Assembly: GCA_023665205.1 (NCBI GenBank)
Contig: JAMPEJ010000002.1
Span: 174,462 to 238,461 of the forward strand
DNA from: Corallococcus sp.
Lineage (GTDB): Bacteria > Bacillota > Clostridia > Christensenellales > CAG-314
DNA length: 64,000 bases
Direction of reading: 5' to 3'
Part shown: positions 27,950 through 37,944 of the stretch, in pieces
Numbering within the stretch: the stretch's first letter is position 1
Layout of the letters: every line of letters starts with the position of its first letter
The notes under the pieces: generated by a model
The model's database searches: none
The model's input: the letters and a program-made list of their open reading frames with translations, nothing else
What the model was told of the DNA's origin: nothing
Program-made: the position numbers and the translations under genes

Positions 27950-29626
27950 CTACGCTTCGCAAATCAGATTGACATGTAATTTGCGCAACGCGTAAACCAA
28001 ATAAACAACAGGGATAAGCGCAAGATAAACAAGTGCGCGCTCAAAAGGTGCGATGAGCAAAAACTTGAATATAAACGCCGTAAACGCAAGACCGACGATG
28101 ACTCCCGCAGTCATAGAAAAACCGATAGCCTTGCACTTTTTGAAATCGCCTACGTCTTTCCACTCGATTTGCGGCTTGACAAAGTCGTTGCTAAAAACAA
28201 AAAGCATTTGCCCTAGACTTATAATCAGCGCCACCGCAAAGGCGTACAGTCCCTCCCAAAATACGAGTTCTGTAATGGCGGTAGCCACAATGCAGGACGC
28301 CAACAGAAAAAACGCATTGACGACGAGATTGATCGTTATTTTGCTTGCCGCTTGCATGCGGTAGGAGACGGGACCCGATTTAAGCAAATAGTAGTTTGCG
28401 CCCTCCTGCGAAACGCCGCTGCCTGCGTAAGTGCAACACAACAGCGAACACAACACCAAAATTGCAAGATTTCCGCCGAACAGCAACCTGTAACCGAAAT
28501 CGCGCAAATACATCGCGTTCATAAACTTGTCCACCAACGTCACGATAAAAGGCATTGCGATGGCGGGAATAAAGTACGATATTGCGGTAGACGGATCTTG
28601 CAAAAGCAACCAAACGTTTTTGCGCGTGATCGTCCAAAACGGATGCTTGCAAGGCTTGATTTCCTTTTGCGTATTAAATTCGCGTTTTTTGGAAATCTCC
28701 CACAGCGACGCTTTGAAATAGAACGGTTTGATAACAAAGTAAGTTACCACCGCAAGCACGACCAAAACGCCCAAACAAGCAAAAATCACCCATCCGACGT
28801 TTACGCCGGCAAATGCCAAAGACAACTGCAAAAATATCCAAGAGCCTTTTGCAAAATTTTCAAAAGCGATGGCCAGTTTAGACGAAAGTTGCAGCCATTG
28901 CCCCATAAGGCTAAAGTTATCGATGGCGATGTTCAAAATCCAGTTGAGCAACAGTATGACCGCAACGAAGGAAACCGCCCAAACGGCAATTTTCAACACG
29001 GAGTACTTGTTGATAAGATTTTTGAGCAACAAGAGCGGGATGGAAAGCAACGTAGTCAACAGCAGAACTATCGCAGGTATTACAAGTACCGCAAACACGG
29101 ATACGAACGCATACGTTACCGTCGCCCCCGTAAACAATCCGGCCATATTTGTTTTGGTGATTTCAGCAAAACATATCAGGAAAGGCAAACTGAACAGCAC
29201 GGAGGACAGTATTTCGCTCAAAAACGTGATAATGAGTTTAGAAACGAAAACTTCCGACGGCCTTACGGGCATTGTAAACAGAAACTGATTGTCTTTGACG
29301 TTGTATAGATTTCTGAACACCGTAACCAAACTGCTGACGAATGAAATGGCAACGATTATAAACAAAAACACCGCAAGAGTATTCTCGTTGGCTTGAAACA
29401 TCGACAACTGTATAAAACGCGTTATAAGCACGCTCATCAACACCGTTATTCCAGCAACCAACGCCAGTTTTATAAACAACGAAATCAAAAATGCCCTGAG
29501 GTTATATGTGCGGATAACTTTGAATTTTTCGCCGAATTGTAGTTTGACGAGTTTGCCGATTCTGCCAAGCGCGCCGAAACCTACGCGTGCTTTTGCTTTT
29601 TCCGGCGTAGACGTTGCTTGCATCAC
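27950..29626 (-). CDS. ABC-2-type exporter permease
   Basis: 558 aa with about 12 predicted membrane segments, e.g. LFIIVAISFVSSLVTVF and LVIPAIVLLLTTLLSIPLLL, and cytoplasmic loops with the VRPSEVFVSKL segment seen in bacterial multi-gene ABC exporter permeases. No ATPase motifs. Overlaps the stop of the upstream ATPase fusion by four bases (ATGA), so the two are translationally coupled and form one transporter. Substrate unknown; the adjacent surface protein may be a partner. Confidence 0.8.
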   Translation of the reverse strand: MMQATSTPEKAKARVGFGALGRIGKLVKLQFGEKFKVIRTYNLRAFLISLFIKLALVAGITVLMSVLITRFIQLSMFQANENTLAVFLFIIVAISFVSSLVTVFRNLYNVKDNQFLFTMPVRPSEVFVSKLIITFLSEILSSVLFSLPFLICFAEITKTNMAGLFTGATVTYAFVSVFAVLVIPAIVLLLTTLLSIPLLLLKNLINKYSVLKIAVWAVSFVAVILLLNWILNIAIDNFSLMGQWLQLSSKLAIAFENFAKGSWIFLQLSLAFAGVNVGWVIFACLGVLVVLAVVTYFVIKPFYFKASLWEISKKREFNTQKEIKPCKHPFWTITRKNVWLLLQDPSTAISYFIPAIAMPFIVTLVDKFMNAMYLRDFGYRLLFGGNLAILVLCSLLCCTYAGSGVSQEGANYYLLKSGPVSYRMQAASKITINLVVNAFFLLASCIVATAITELVFWEGLYAFAVALIISLGQMLFVFSNDFVKPQIEWKDVGDFKKCKAIGFSMTAGVIVGLAFTAFIFKFLLIAPFERALVYLALIPVVYLVYALRKLHVNLICEA

Positions 29627-31911
29627 TTCACCTCGTCATCCTTTTTCTTTTTCGTTTTTTTAGGTTTCTTTGAAGAAACCGATTCTTCGGCAACGGGCTG
29701 TTTTGCTGCAAGTTCGCTTGCGTCAAGTTCTGCCTGCGCCTTTTGAGTCTTTTCCAAAAAGATTTGTTCCAACGATTGATTGTTGGCGGCAAGTTCGCGC
29801 ATATCGTACACGCCCATCATCTCGCCGTCGTTTATTATCGCGACGCGGTCGCAGATCTTTTCCACCACTTCGATAACGTGACTGGAAAAGAACACCGTAT
29901 TTCCCTTTTCGGCATGTTTTTTCATCAGTTCCTTAACTTCGAAACTACTTTGCGGATCCAAGCCGGTCATAGGCTCGTCCAATATCCAAAGTTTGGGATC
30001 GTGAACAAGCGCGGCGATGATAGTTATTTTTTGTTTCATGCCGTGCGAATACGTTTTGATTTGGTTATTTATGGCTTTTGTAAGATTGAAACTTTCGGCA
30101 AGCTCCGCCATACGGCGGTTCTTTTCTTCTTTGGGAACGTTGTACAGCTCCGCAACGTAAGACACGTACTGTACGCCGGTCAAATTTTCGTAGACGCTGT
30201 GGTTATCGGGTACGTAACCGATAATTCTTTTGGCCTGCAAAGGCTGCGTAGCGACGTTATAACCGTCTATTTCTATCGTGCCTTCGGAAAATGGCAACAC
30301 GCCTATAATACTTTTTATCGTGGTGCTTTTACCGGAACCGTTAGATCCCAAAAAGCCGAAAATTTCGCCTTCCTTAACTTCCAGGTTGAAATCGTGAACG
30401 GCGTAAGTTTTGCTGCCTTCGTATTTTTTTGAAAAGTTTGCTATCCTGAGCATGACGCCCTCCAATTTGTTTACGGGTAAATTCGGCGTTTTTCCGTCAA
30501 ACAACAGTTGCAGTTGTTTTTGTTCCCACTTTTTATGATCGTAGATCGTGCGACGCATTTCGCCGACGTCCGTTACGGCGTAGACCTGTTGGTAAATGAA
30601 ATACTCCAACCACATAAGCCCCACGAATCCCACGTACATAAGTACGTAAAATACAGGATACATAAGGAATGTCAAATTGCCGATTGCAAAGGAAACTTGG
30701 AACTTGGGTTGACGCGCCCAGCCCATAATCGACAGATACTTGGCAAGGAAATCGTCGCCCAAATAGAAATAATTGACAAACGGACTGTAATTGTGAAACC
30801 ACACGTTAAGAACGATCATCAATACAAAGTAGACGGAAAACACCGCCCAAGCGCGGAAAATATCCTTTTTTGTACCGCGCGGACGCACCTTCAACGCTAC
30901 GGCCAAAAACGGCACAAGGAAAACCAACGTGTGTTCGTAGCCGAATTTCAAAAATTTGTAACTGAATATTCCTGCGCTGTCCGGCACCAAAATTGCAATA
31001 AACGCGCCCAAAACGTTGACGTACAGGTTAAAAGCAAACAACGATTTGCTTTTTGTTACAAGGGCGAGCGGGATCAAAAACGTAGCCAAGTTACACATGT
31101 GCAAAGGCAGGTCGTTTAAGGGGATTTTCCAAGAATGGAATCCGATAAAAAACTGATAGAACATGCCTATGCCCAGTATTATTATCAGCGCCTCGCGCTC
31201 TTCTTCCGTTTTGTTGCGAAATATATTTTTGAGAACGAAATACAAAAGAAAAATGCTTGCAACATACACGTGTTGCCCGAAAGTGAGAAATTTGATTTCC
31301 AAATCGGTTTCGCCGAAAAACTGCTGCGGCGTATGCAAAGGCATCATCAATACCAACAAAGGAATAAGCGCCGCAAAAAAACGCAGAAAGAACGTCTTTT
31401 TGTTTTTGAAACCGAAATTGTGACGCAATACAAATACGATGTAGAGGTAAATTACCATTTCCGTAACTAACGTCGCGGAATACAAAATAGCGCGCCAACC
31501 GAATTGCTGCGCATTGGCTACGCCCTGCAGCATTTCGACATTGGTGCGGAAAAATACTATGTTCAACAAACATATAGGCGCGCAAAAACAAACCATAATG
31601 TTGCGCACGTTTTGACTTTTTATAAACGGCTGCACCGTGATAAGCAAAACGGAAAGATAGGAAAACCACTTAAGCAGCACTTTGAGCACTATCACCGGTT
31701 TGGAACCGAACTCGTCGTGACTGAACTTGACCATGTGGTCTATGTAATCGAACTCGAACAACGTAACGAACATGATGGCAAAAAACACGCCCACCATGCA
31801 ATAAAAAACGATCTTTTTGCACTTGTCGGATTTTTTACGTAGCGGAAAATACAGCGCGCAAAATATTGCCGCGATACAGACCGCTATTAAAATCGGACTT
31901 AACCACCACAT
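29623..31911 (-). CDS. YwaF-like membrane domain fused to ABC ATPase
   Basis: 762 aa. Residues 1-480 hold about 10 membrane segments with an HSWKIPLNDLPLHMCNLATFL stretch typical of the YwaF/TIGR02206 family. Residues ~500-720 form an ABC ATPase: Walker A GSNGSGKST, signature-type YSHGMKQK (in place of LSGGQ), Walker B LWILDEPMTGLDP, H-loop FFSSHV. The C-terminal 50 residues are lysine-rich. Normally these are separate proteins; the fusion gives ATPase and extra membrane domain in one chain, coupled to the ABC-2 permease. Role as exporter or ABC-type regulator is inferred. Confidence 0.8.
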   Translation of the reverse strand: MWWLSPILIAVCIAAIFCALYFPLRKKSDKCKKIVFYCMVGVFFAIMFVTLFEFDYIDHMVKFSHDEFGSKPVIVLKVLLKWFSYLSVLLITVQPFIKSQNVRNIMVCFCAPICLLNIVFFRTNVEMLQGVANAQQFGWRAILYSATLVTEMVIYLYIVFVLRHNFGFKNKKTFFLRFFAALIPLLVLMMPLHTPQQFFGETDLEIKFLTFGQHVYVASIFLLYFVLKNIFRNKTEEEREALIIILGIGMFYQFFIGFHSWKIPLNDLPLHMCNLATFLIPLALVTKSKSLFAFNLYVNVLGAFIAILVPDSAGIFSYKFLKFGYEHTLVFLVPFLAVALKVRPRGTKKDIFRAWAVFSVYFVLMIVLNVWFHNYSPFVNYFYLGDDFLAKYLSIMGWARQPKFQVSFAIGNLTFLMYPVFYVLMYVGFVGLMWLEYFIYQQVYAVTDVGEMRRTIYDHKKWEQKQLQLLFDGKTPNLPVNKLEGVMLRIANFSKKYEGSKTYAVHDFNLEVKEGEIFGFLGSNGSGKSTTIKSIIGVLPFSEGTIEIDGYNVATQPLQAKRIIGYVPDNHSVYENLTGVQYVSYVAELYNVPKEEKNRRMAELAESFNLTKAINNQIKTYSHGMKQKITIIAALVHDPKLWILDEPMTGLDPQSSFEVKELMKKHAEKGNTVFFSSHVIEVVEKICDRVAIINDGEMMGVYDMRELAANNQSLEQIFLEKTQKAQAELDASELAAKQPVAEESVSSKKPKKTKKKKDDEVK

Positions 31912-32074
31912 CGTCGTTTCTTCCTTTGAAAGTCGGTTTTTTGCCCCAAAGCAATGCTCCGCCGCAAACAGCTAAAACGCGAAATCTGAAAAACACCGCG
32001 TCTACAACCGAATATCTTTGTATCGCTTTTTTTCGCAGAAACGCAAAACAAACGGGGGATGGGTGCGTTTAACA

Positions 32075-32083
32075 CCCCCCCCC
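32075..32083 (-). repeat. G9 homopolymer in the initial transcribed region
   Basis: Nine C on the plus strand, just downstream (minus direction) of the predicted start of transcription (~32089). Homopolymers at this place can vary expression by slippage; no direct evidence here. Confidence 0.5.
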
Positions 32084-32095
32084 GTGGGGAATTCC

Positions 32096-32124
32096 ATAAT
32101 AACATTTGACCATACCGTTGTCAA
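32096..32124 (-). promoter_or_regulatory. Promoter of the leftward transporter operon
   Basis: Minus strand TTGACA (32124-32119), 17-base spacer, TATTAT (32101-32096), 185 bases before the ATG at 31911. The leader contains a G9 run and no recognised riboswitch. No other gene is supported from 31912 to 32435; its only other visible element is the terminator at 32288-32317. Confidence 0.7.
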
Positions 32125-32287
32125 CCATTTGCCAAATCAACCGGCCTGAAAACGCGCAAAAAGAAGAAAATTTCGACAAAAAAACGCAGAAATCGCCCAA
32201 ACCAAACCGAAAGAAGCTGCGGGCCAAAAAGTTTCTCCGACGTCACGGCAAACAGGTATTTGCTTTTTGCCGCGCTCCTGTAGCGAC

Positions 32288-32317
32288 AAAAGGCGGGACT
32301 TTTACGTCTCGCCTTTT
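32288..32317 (-). terminator. Terminator of the small membrane protein gene
   Basis: AAAAGGCGGGAC, five-base loop, GTCTCGCCTTTT with one mismatch; bidirectional, about 120 bases after the stop of the leftward gene at 32436. Confidence 0.65.
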
Positions 32318-32435
32318 ATTTGCCAAATCGAAAATTCACACATCCGCGCTTAACGCGTAAGCGCATTTGCTGCAAAATATTATCCGCTCTTTACCTAAGC
32401 GCGAACAAACCATCGCTGTGACGACCGACACAAAA

Positions 32436-32654
32436 TTAAATATTATTGATAAAACCGAAGCCGTTGCCGGACGTAGTTGTAGTAGTCGTAGTCGTGCGGG
32501 AATCGCTTCCGCCGCAACAGCGGTTGCCGAAATAGCAATTGAACAACAAAATGGCAAACGCCGCGATCAGTCCCGTTGTGAGGCTGAGTTTGCCGTCTTT
32601 GTCCAACACGGCGTAAAGCAACAACAAATACAAAAGACTGTTGGTGAAGTTCAT
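32436..32654 (-). CDS. Small membrane protein, 72 aa
   Basis: ATG 32654 after AAAGGAG with six-base spacing. A hydrophobic first segment (NSLLYLLLLYAVL), a second (LIAAFAILLFNCYFG), then a CCGG knuckle and a run of eight threonines, ending GNGFGFINN. Likely two-pass, with a cytoplasmic or exposed Cys/Thr tail. Followed by a good terminator. Function unknown. Confidence 0.6.
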   Translation of the reverse strand: MNFTNSLLYLLLLYAVLDKDGKLSLTTGLIAAFAILLFNCYFGNRCCGGSDSRTTTTTTTTSGNGFGFINNI

Positions 32655-32657
32655 TAA

Positions 32658-32994
32658 ATGCTCCTTTTTTTGATGTTAATTTTAAGAAAATTACTTTTTT
32701 CGTTTTTGTACTACTTTATGCTCGGTTTTTCGACAACGTGCAGGATTTACAATATTTCCGTAAAAGCGGACAAGCACCTCGCGCGGGTCGTTCCGCTTGA
32801 AACCTGACACGTACGCGCATTTGCGCCGGTGGTCGTCGCTAACGCTGACGGCACGCTTGTGCTCCGGATGTTCCGAGTCGGAACGCCATTGCTCGATGCT
32901 CTCAAAAGCCTGTAAAGACTGTCTAATCGGAGTATCAGGAACGGAGACGCAAGAAGGGATAACACGGACAATATATTATTAAAGGTAAAAAATT
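32658..32994. other. Intergenic region, no gene supported
   Basis: Upstream of the ArsR-type regulator. Short frames on both strands are open but have no ribosome site. The GC-rich stretch 32780-32950 has the codon-like texture of a degraded gene but no recognisable product. Confidence 0.3.
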
Positions 32995-33324
32995 ATGATA
33001 GAAGCCACACCGCAAACACTGGACGACTTGGACTGCTACCTGCCGGACAAAAACTCCACACAAAAAATCGCGCGCTTTTTTGCGCTGTTTGCCGATTCGT
33101 CACGGGTACGGCTGCTTTCGGCATTGGCAATTTCGCCGCTGTGCGTAACGGATATTGCAAATATACTGGATATGAACCAAACTACCGTTTCTCACCAACT
33201 GCGCATTTTACGCGATATGGACGTAGTAGTTTGCGAACGCCAAGGCAAAGTGATAAAATACAAGATATCCAATCCCAAAATAAACGAAATTCTGCTAGTA
33301 GGCGTAGAATATTTGGGATTTTGA
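32995..33324 (+). CDS. ArsR/SmtB-family HTH repressor
   Basis: 109 aa. Winged helix with FADSSRVRLLSALAIS...VTDIANILDMNQTTVSHQLRILRDMDVVVCERQGKVIKYKI, the whole ArsR pattern. There is no clear metal-sensing CxC on the recognition helix, so the ligand is unknown. Monocistronic; the following HAD gene has its own promoter. Confidence 0.85.
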   Translation: MIEATPQTLDDLDCYLPDKNSTQKIARFFALFADSSRVRLLSALAISPLCVTDIANILDMNQTTVSHQLRILRDMDVVVCERQGKVIKYKISNPKINEILLVGVEYLGF

Positions 33325-33407
33325 TTTACCTCATTCCGTGCAAGCAAAAATACTTGCACGATACTGTTTTTTTTTGCACGTTTCCATACAATATCGCATA
33401 GATATAT

Positions 33408-33436
33408 TTGACGGCTTTGCGGCAAAATGCTAAAAT
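33408..33436 (+). promoter_or_regulatory. Promoter of the HAD hydrolase gene
   Basis: TTGACG (33408-33413), 17-base spacer, TAAAAT (33431-33436), 30 bases before the ATG. Confidence 0.65.
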
Positions 33437-33465
33437 ACGGCTGTAAAATCCTACGGAGGAAGTTT

Positions 33466-34185
33466 ATGTACAAAAATTACGTTTTTGACGTGTACGGAAC
33501 GCTAGTAGACATCCATACGAACGAATACGAAATTTCAACTTGGCAAAAAATGGCGGATACGCTGAGGTTTTACGGAGCGGAATACTCCGCGGAGGAACTT
33601 TCGGAAACTTACTTTTCCGCATGCGAACTGCAAATGATCACCGGCAAAGCGCGCTTCAAGCATCCGGAAGTGGACGTTGTGGAAGTGTTTCGTCAAATAT
33701 TTGCCAACCGCGGAAAAAAGGCGGGGAAATCGCTGGCCACGCATTTGGCGCAAGAGTTCCGTGCGTTTTCTACCGAATACTTGAAACTTTACGACGGCGT
33801 GACGGAAACGCTTGCAAAATTGAAGAAAGCGGGGAAAAAGCTTTATATCCTTTCCAACGCGCAAAGTTGCTTTACTAAAACGGAAATTGCAAAACTGGGT
33901 CTACGAAAATATTTTAGCGGTATTGTGTACTCCTCCGACGTCGGCTGCGCCAAACCCGACGCAAAAATATTCGACTTTTTGGTAAACAAATACGGACTCA
34001 ACAAAAAAGAAACCGTTTACGTAGGCAACGACGCATACACCGACGTTACCGGCGCACGTAACGGCAAGATAGACTGTCTGTGGATAAAAACCAACCTGTC
34101 TGAGGACCGCGAACCGACAGTTGCGCCCAAGTACCGCATAGACGACGGCAATTTCCGTGAAATTGCCAAATTGCTGCTGAAATAA
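33466..34185 (+). CDS. HAD-superfamily hydrolase
   Basis: 239 aa, ATG 33466 with GGAGG upstream (an earlier in-frame ATG at 33427 has none). HAD motifs: I FDVYGTLVD (nucleophile D), II LYILSNAQ, III lysine in CAKPDAKIF, IV VYVGNDAYTDVTGARN. The cap is a C1-type helical insertion (residues ~20-90), as in haloacid dehalogenases, phosphoglycolate phosphatases and YjjG-type nucleotidases. Cytosolic phosphatase; substrate not predictable. Confidence 0.85.
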   Translation: MYKNYVFDVYGTLVDIHTNEYEISTWQKMADTLRFYGAEYSAEELSETYFSACELQMITGKARFKHPEVDVVEVFRQIFANRGKKAGKSLATHLAQEFRAFSTEYLKLYDGVTETLAKLKKAGKKLYILSNAQSCFTKTEIAKLGLRKYFSGIVYSSDVGCAKPDAKIFDFLVNKYGLNKKETVYVGNDAYTDVTGARNGKIDCLWIKTNLSEDREPTVAPKYRIDDGNFREIAKLLLK

Positions 34186-34252
34186 GCCGCATGGTTTTTA
34201 ACGTACGTTTGAAAAGCATAACGCGGCGCTCTTTATCTTGCCGCATATATAC

Positions 34253-34297
34253 AAAAAAGAAAGGCCGCAAACCTTACGGAATGCGCCCTTTCTTTTT
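34253..34297 (+). terminator. Terminator downstream of the HAD gene
   Basis: AAAAAGAAAGG and CGCA pair with TGCG and CCTTTCTTTTT around a 13-base loop; long stem with T-rich 3' arm. No other feature from 34186 to 34434. Confidence 0.7.
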
Positions 34298-34434
34298 AAT
34301 GGAGTAATGTATCTTATGTCTCGGTCAATAAAACCTTAGCAATTGTATCACTCGGATATGTCGTTGTCAATACCGATTTTACGATTTTTCTAGATCTTAT
34401 TGAAATATTTTGCGCAACGAACCGACATTGCGCG

Positions 34435-37400
34435 CTACTTAGACATAACGGTATGTTTGCGAAGTTGTTTCAAAAGCAAAGTTTGGTTGATTATTTCGGG
34501 AATTTTAGTTCTTACGTATTCCGTATCAAACAATTCCAACAATCCGTCTATTATCTGATTGTAAAATTCCGCCAATTCCGTATCGCTCCACTCCGCTTCA
34601 TTATTAAGCGTCGCTCCTATCAACTCGACAAATTCGTTTCCCAACCACTTTGCGTTGTCCCGCGTTACAAAAATTTTCAAACTGCGCCGCGATTCCTTCA
34701 ATTCGCTCACAGTCAAATTTCCCTCGAACTGAGAAGCACTGCTAAGCGCGCACGTCAGCCTTACGGCGTTTATCATATTGTAGGCGTAATGCAGCAAATA
34801 ACCGGCGTTTCTCCGCAGACCTTCCTGTTCCATATCGGCAATTTCCTTGTAAACGCGCATTAGCGTCAGTTCCAAGTCTTCCGCGTTGCTTCCGTACCGA
34901 CGCATAAACGAAACGTACTGCAACAATACGGAAGTGTTTTTAGGTAAAACGCCCGCTTTCGTTTCGGCAGTTATAATCGCCCTGACCGTCGATAGCAACC
35001 GCTGCTTTTCCGAATTAGGAACGGATTCAATATGTCTCAAAACAAATACGCACTTGTTGATATAACGGCTGCTGAGCAGTTTCAAATACACCTTAGGAAT
35101 AAATCTCGCCAAATTCTCGTCCAAATCGCACGCTTGCGTAAACAGCAAATACGCCGTATCTGCGGAGAAAGCGGCGACGTCGTCGACAAATTCTTCCGTT
35201 TTTTCGGCGGCAACGGGCTGTTTGTCCAACACGATACCGCAAAAATATTGCCATGCCTTTTCCGCGCCTTGTTCGCAGCGGATATTTTCCGCGCCGCCAA
35301 GCATTTTGCATTCCGGCACATTCTGATACAACGCAAACAACGCTTCCATCAGTTTTTCCGTATCGGCTGCGGATAAAGTATCCAACCGGTCGTATTCCGC
35401 TTTGAAACTGCTTTCCGAAAGATAACTCACAATTTTTTGCTTGGTGATGCTAAGCATATTATATTGCAGACAGTCTATAAAATATTTTTCCGTAAATTGG
35501 TTGTGAGCGCGCATTACGGCGTCGTCCACGACCTCGTTAAATACGTTGGAGAAATACTTGCCGTTTTTTTCCAAGTAGAAAAATCTTGCCGCAAAGCGGT
35601 AGGACGGACTTTCTATTTCGTTATCAAAGACAAGCGACTCTTCGCCGCAGTCAAAATCGTATAACAAATAAAACAAATCGCAATCCGCAAGACCGCACGA
35701 AAGCAAACGCGCTCTGTCGTCTTCGCCGTACAAAACGTCGTACAGATAGGAATCCGCATTGACTTTACCTAGCGCAGTTGCTATTTCTTCCGAAGCGTCG
35801 ACGTATTCGCACCGCTGCGAAAAAAGTTTAAGCACTACGGTCCGCTTTTCGCACAGTTGCATACAATTTGAATAAATCGCGTTAAAAACCGCCGGCAAAC
35901 GCGAGCCTTTGTTCGCGGCAAGCAAATCGCGATACCTTTGCGTAAGCGCGGAAGAATCTTTTTCCGAAACGGTCGAATACTCAAAATTACACATAAACTC
36001 AAACGACTGCTCCACGTCTACGCTTTGTGCGGAAAGGCTTTGGATCGCTGCGACGTTTTCCAAATAATCCAAATGCATTTTTTGCGCGTTGACCGTCTTG
36101 CCGTCTATTTTGCAATGCGGACAAACCAAAGCGTTGACCTCGTGCGCTTTCTTTACCGTAGGCGAAACGTAAAATTGCATAAACTTCGCATTGTCGGAAA
36201 CGGTAAGACTTTCTTTATATAAAACGTCCAAAGTGTACAATAAACTGCAATTACGCGCAAAATATCCGCACGACGAGTTGATTTCCAAAAGATAAGACAG
36301 TATCTCCAACCAATTGTCGGATACGTTTTTTATCCGCAAAGAAGTGTGTTTGCCGTACCAATAAAAAATTTTGTCCCAAAATCCGTTTACGTCGGTTTCC
36401 ATATCTTCGTAAATATAAAAGTTTTCGTTTTTGTATTTAAGGAAGCCTATCGCACAAAGAACGGCTTTTTGATAAGACAAAACCGGCAAGTTGTCGGCAT
36501 GCTGATTTTCCGTAGAAAGCAAAACGTATTCGCGCTTTACGACCAGCGGCATTTTGTCGAAGTCCGACCAAACCATTTGAAGTATACGTCGGCATATCTC
36601 CTTATCCGTCGGCGCAGACGGCTGCAATATCTGACAAAAATATTCGTCTATACCTGCGTTTTCCGGCAAATCCAAAACGTCCGAAACGTTGTCTACTTTG
36701 CTGCCTCCCAAAAACAGTTGTAATGCCGCCAAAAACGACAGAGATTTGCGAACGCCGTCTTTGGACACGGTCTGTAAGGAGAATTCTTCTTGTATCTTTG
36801 CATAAATATTGTCCACTTCCGCTCCGTAATCTTCCAAAGACATATATCCGTCTTCTTCAAATCCGTAAAAGTAGTCTCTGCCGCCGTAAGATAAAAAACC
36901 GTTGGGTATCTTTTTGCCCAGTCCCAGTTCTTCCACCAGTTTTATTTTTTCCAATTCCGTCAAAGGAACGAGATATCCGCCGTCGGCTACGTCGAAGTTA
37001 TTCTTTTTCCAAAAAATTTTTTCGTTTTCAAACGTTTGACCCAAGACTTCGCTGGCGTGCTTATCTCCGATCTTTACGCGCACGGTTTTAAGCAACAACA
37101 CGTTGAGCGGCGCCTTGGAAGGCTTGCACTGAGCATAACGCAAAAAACATTGCCAAACGGTATCGTCGTCAGTTCCGCAGCAAGGTTCTTTTACGACAAA
37201 TATACGGTTTTTTGCATACGAATAACAAAAGTCGCGTCTTTCCAACTTTTTGACGTCCAACGTTTTCAAACAGTCGGCGGACAATTTGTTTGCAATCCTT
37301 GAGCGCGAAGATTTGCGGGCAAGTCCCACGAACAGACTGACCGCAACGCACCCCGCCAATAAAACGGCAAATACGCAAGCCAGAATTATTTTCCATTTAT

Positions 37401-37749
37401 CGTTAATTACGCTTAAAACGGTAGGGATCAGTCCGGAAAAAAGCAACGCGCCCAAAATACCTCCGCCGAAAAGCGCCGTCTGCGACTTATTAGGCGCAGA
37501 CGCTATTTTTTCGCGCGTCTTTTTGCTTAAAACCTCTATTGCCGCATTATTATCAAACGTAACGAACTTATCGCTTTTCTGTTCCTTTATAGCATCGCCA
37601 AGCGCGTAACTTTCGTCGTGCGGATTGTGATACAGACAGTAAATTTTGCTTGAAGAATCTTCTCTTGAAGCCATCTTCGATACGCACGTTTTAAGTTCGT
37701 CGGACGAATGCAAAATCGTGGAATTAAGCGCGTCGACTTTGTGTTTCAT
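34435..37749 (-). CDS. Large membrane-anchored protein of unknown function, 1104 aa
   Basis: ATG 37749 after AAGGAG. Residues ~95-150 hold two membrane segments (GGILGALLFSGLIPTVLSVI and IILACVFAVLLAGCVAVSLF); the remaining ~950 residues are cytoplasmic, mostly helical, with no catalytic motif. A single LVCPHCKIDGK CxxC near residue 550 could bind metal. The first ~80 residues look like a small alpha/beta domain. Composition is that of the core chromosome and the gene stands alone. I do not recognise the family. Confidence 0.7.
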   Translation of the reverse strand: MKHKVDALNSTILHSSDELKTCVSKMASREDSSSKIYCLYHNPHDESYALGDAIKEQKSDKFVTFDNNAAIEVLSKKTREKIASAPNKSQTALFGGGILGALLFSGLIPTVLSVINDKWKIILACVFAVLLAGCVAVSLFVGLARKSSRSRIANKLSADCLKTLDVKKLERRDFCYSYAKNRIFVVKEPCCGTDDDTVWQCFLRYAQCKPSKAPLNVLLLKTVRVKIGDKHASEVLGQTFENEKIFWKKNNFDVADGGYLVPLTELEKIKLVEELGLGKKIPNGFLSYGGRDYFYGFEEDGYMSLEDYGAEVDNIYAKIQEEFSLQTVSKDGVRKSLSFLAALQLFLGGSKVDNVSDVLDLPENAGIDEYFCQILQPSAPTDKEICRRILQMVWSDFDKMPLVVKREYVLLSTENQHADNLPVLSYQKAVLCAIGFLKYKNENFYIYEDMETDVNGFWDKIFYWYGKHTSLRIKNVSDNWLEILSYLLEINSSCGYFARNCSLLYTLDVLYKESLTVSDNAKFMQFYVSPTVKKAHEVNALVCPHCKIDGKTVNAQKMHLDYLENVAAIQSLSAQSVDVEQSFEFMCNFEYSTVSEKDSSALTQRYRDLLAANKGSRLPAVFNAIYSNCMQLCEKRTVVLKLFSQRCEYVDASEEIATALGKVNADSYLYDVLYGEDDRARLLSCGLADCDLFYLLYDFDCGEESLVFDNEIESPSYRFAARFFYLEKNGKYFSNVFNEVVDDAVMRAHNQFTEKYFIDCLQYNMLSITKQKIVSYLSESSFKAEYDRLDTLSAADTEKLMEALFALYQNVPECKMLGGAENIRCEQGAEKAWQYFCGIVLDKQPVAAEKTEEFVDDVAAFSADTAYLLFTQACDLDENLARFIPKVYLKLLSSRYINKCVFVLRHIESVPNSEKQRLLSTVRAIITAETKAGVLPKNTSVLLQYVSFMRRYGSNAEDLELTLMRVYKEIADMEQEGLRRNAGYLLHYAYNMINAVRLTCALSSASQFEGNLTVSELKESRRSLKIFVTRDNAKWLGNEFVELIGATLNNEAEWSDTELAEFYNQIIDGLLELFDTEYVRTKIPEIINQTLLLKQLRKHTVMSK

Positions 37750-37875
37750 ATTTATCTCCTTGGTATAAATCTAAAAATAATTATATCTTATAAATACAAT
37801 ATTAGCAATATGTTTCCTCCAAAATGACAAACAGGTTAAAGCAAGGGAAACGATACATAAAACAAAAAATACCGC

Positions 37876-37907
37876 AAAATGCCCGCAACAGATAGTTGCG
37901 GGCAAAA
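37876..37907 (-). terminator. Terminator after the ferredoxin gene
   Basis: GCCCGCAAC, AGATA loop, GTTGCGGGC: perfect 9-bp GC stem flanked by A/T runs; 38 bases past the ferredoxin stop. Confidence 0.75.
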
Positions 37908-37944
37908 CGCCAGATAAAGTTTTGACAACGCGACGCGCCCTACC

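Noticed and set aside
28352..29308. 318-codon open frame on the plus strand
   Set aside because: Antisense to the ABC permease, low-complexity His/Gln/Arg composition, no start signal.
32747..32971. Short open frames on both strands in the GC-rich stretch
   Set aside because: No ribosome site, no homology recognised; at best a degraded gene.
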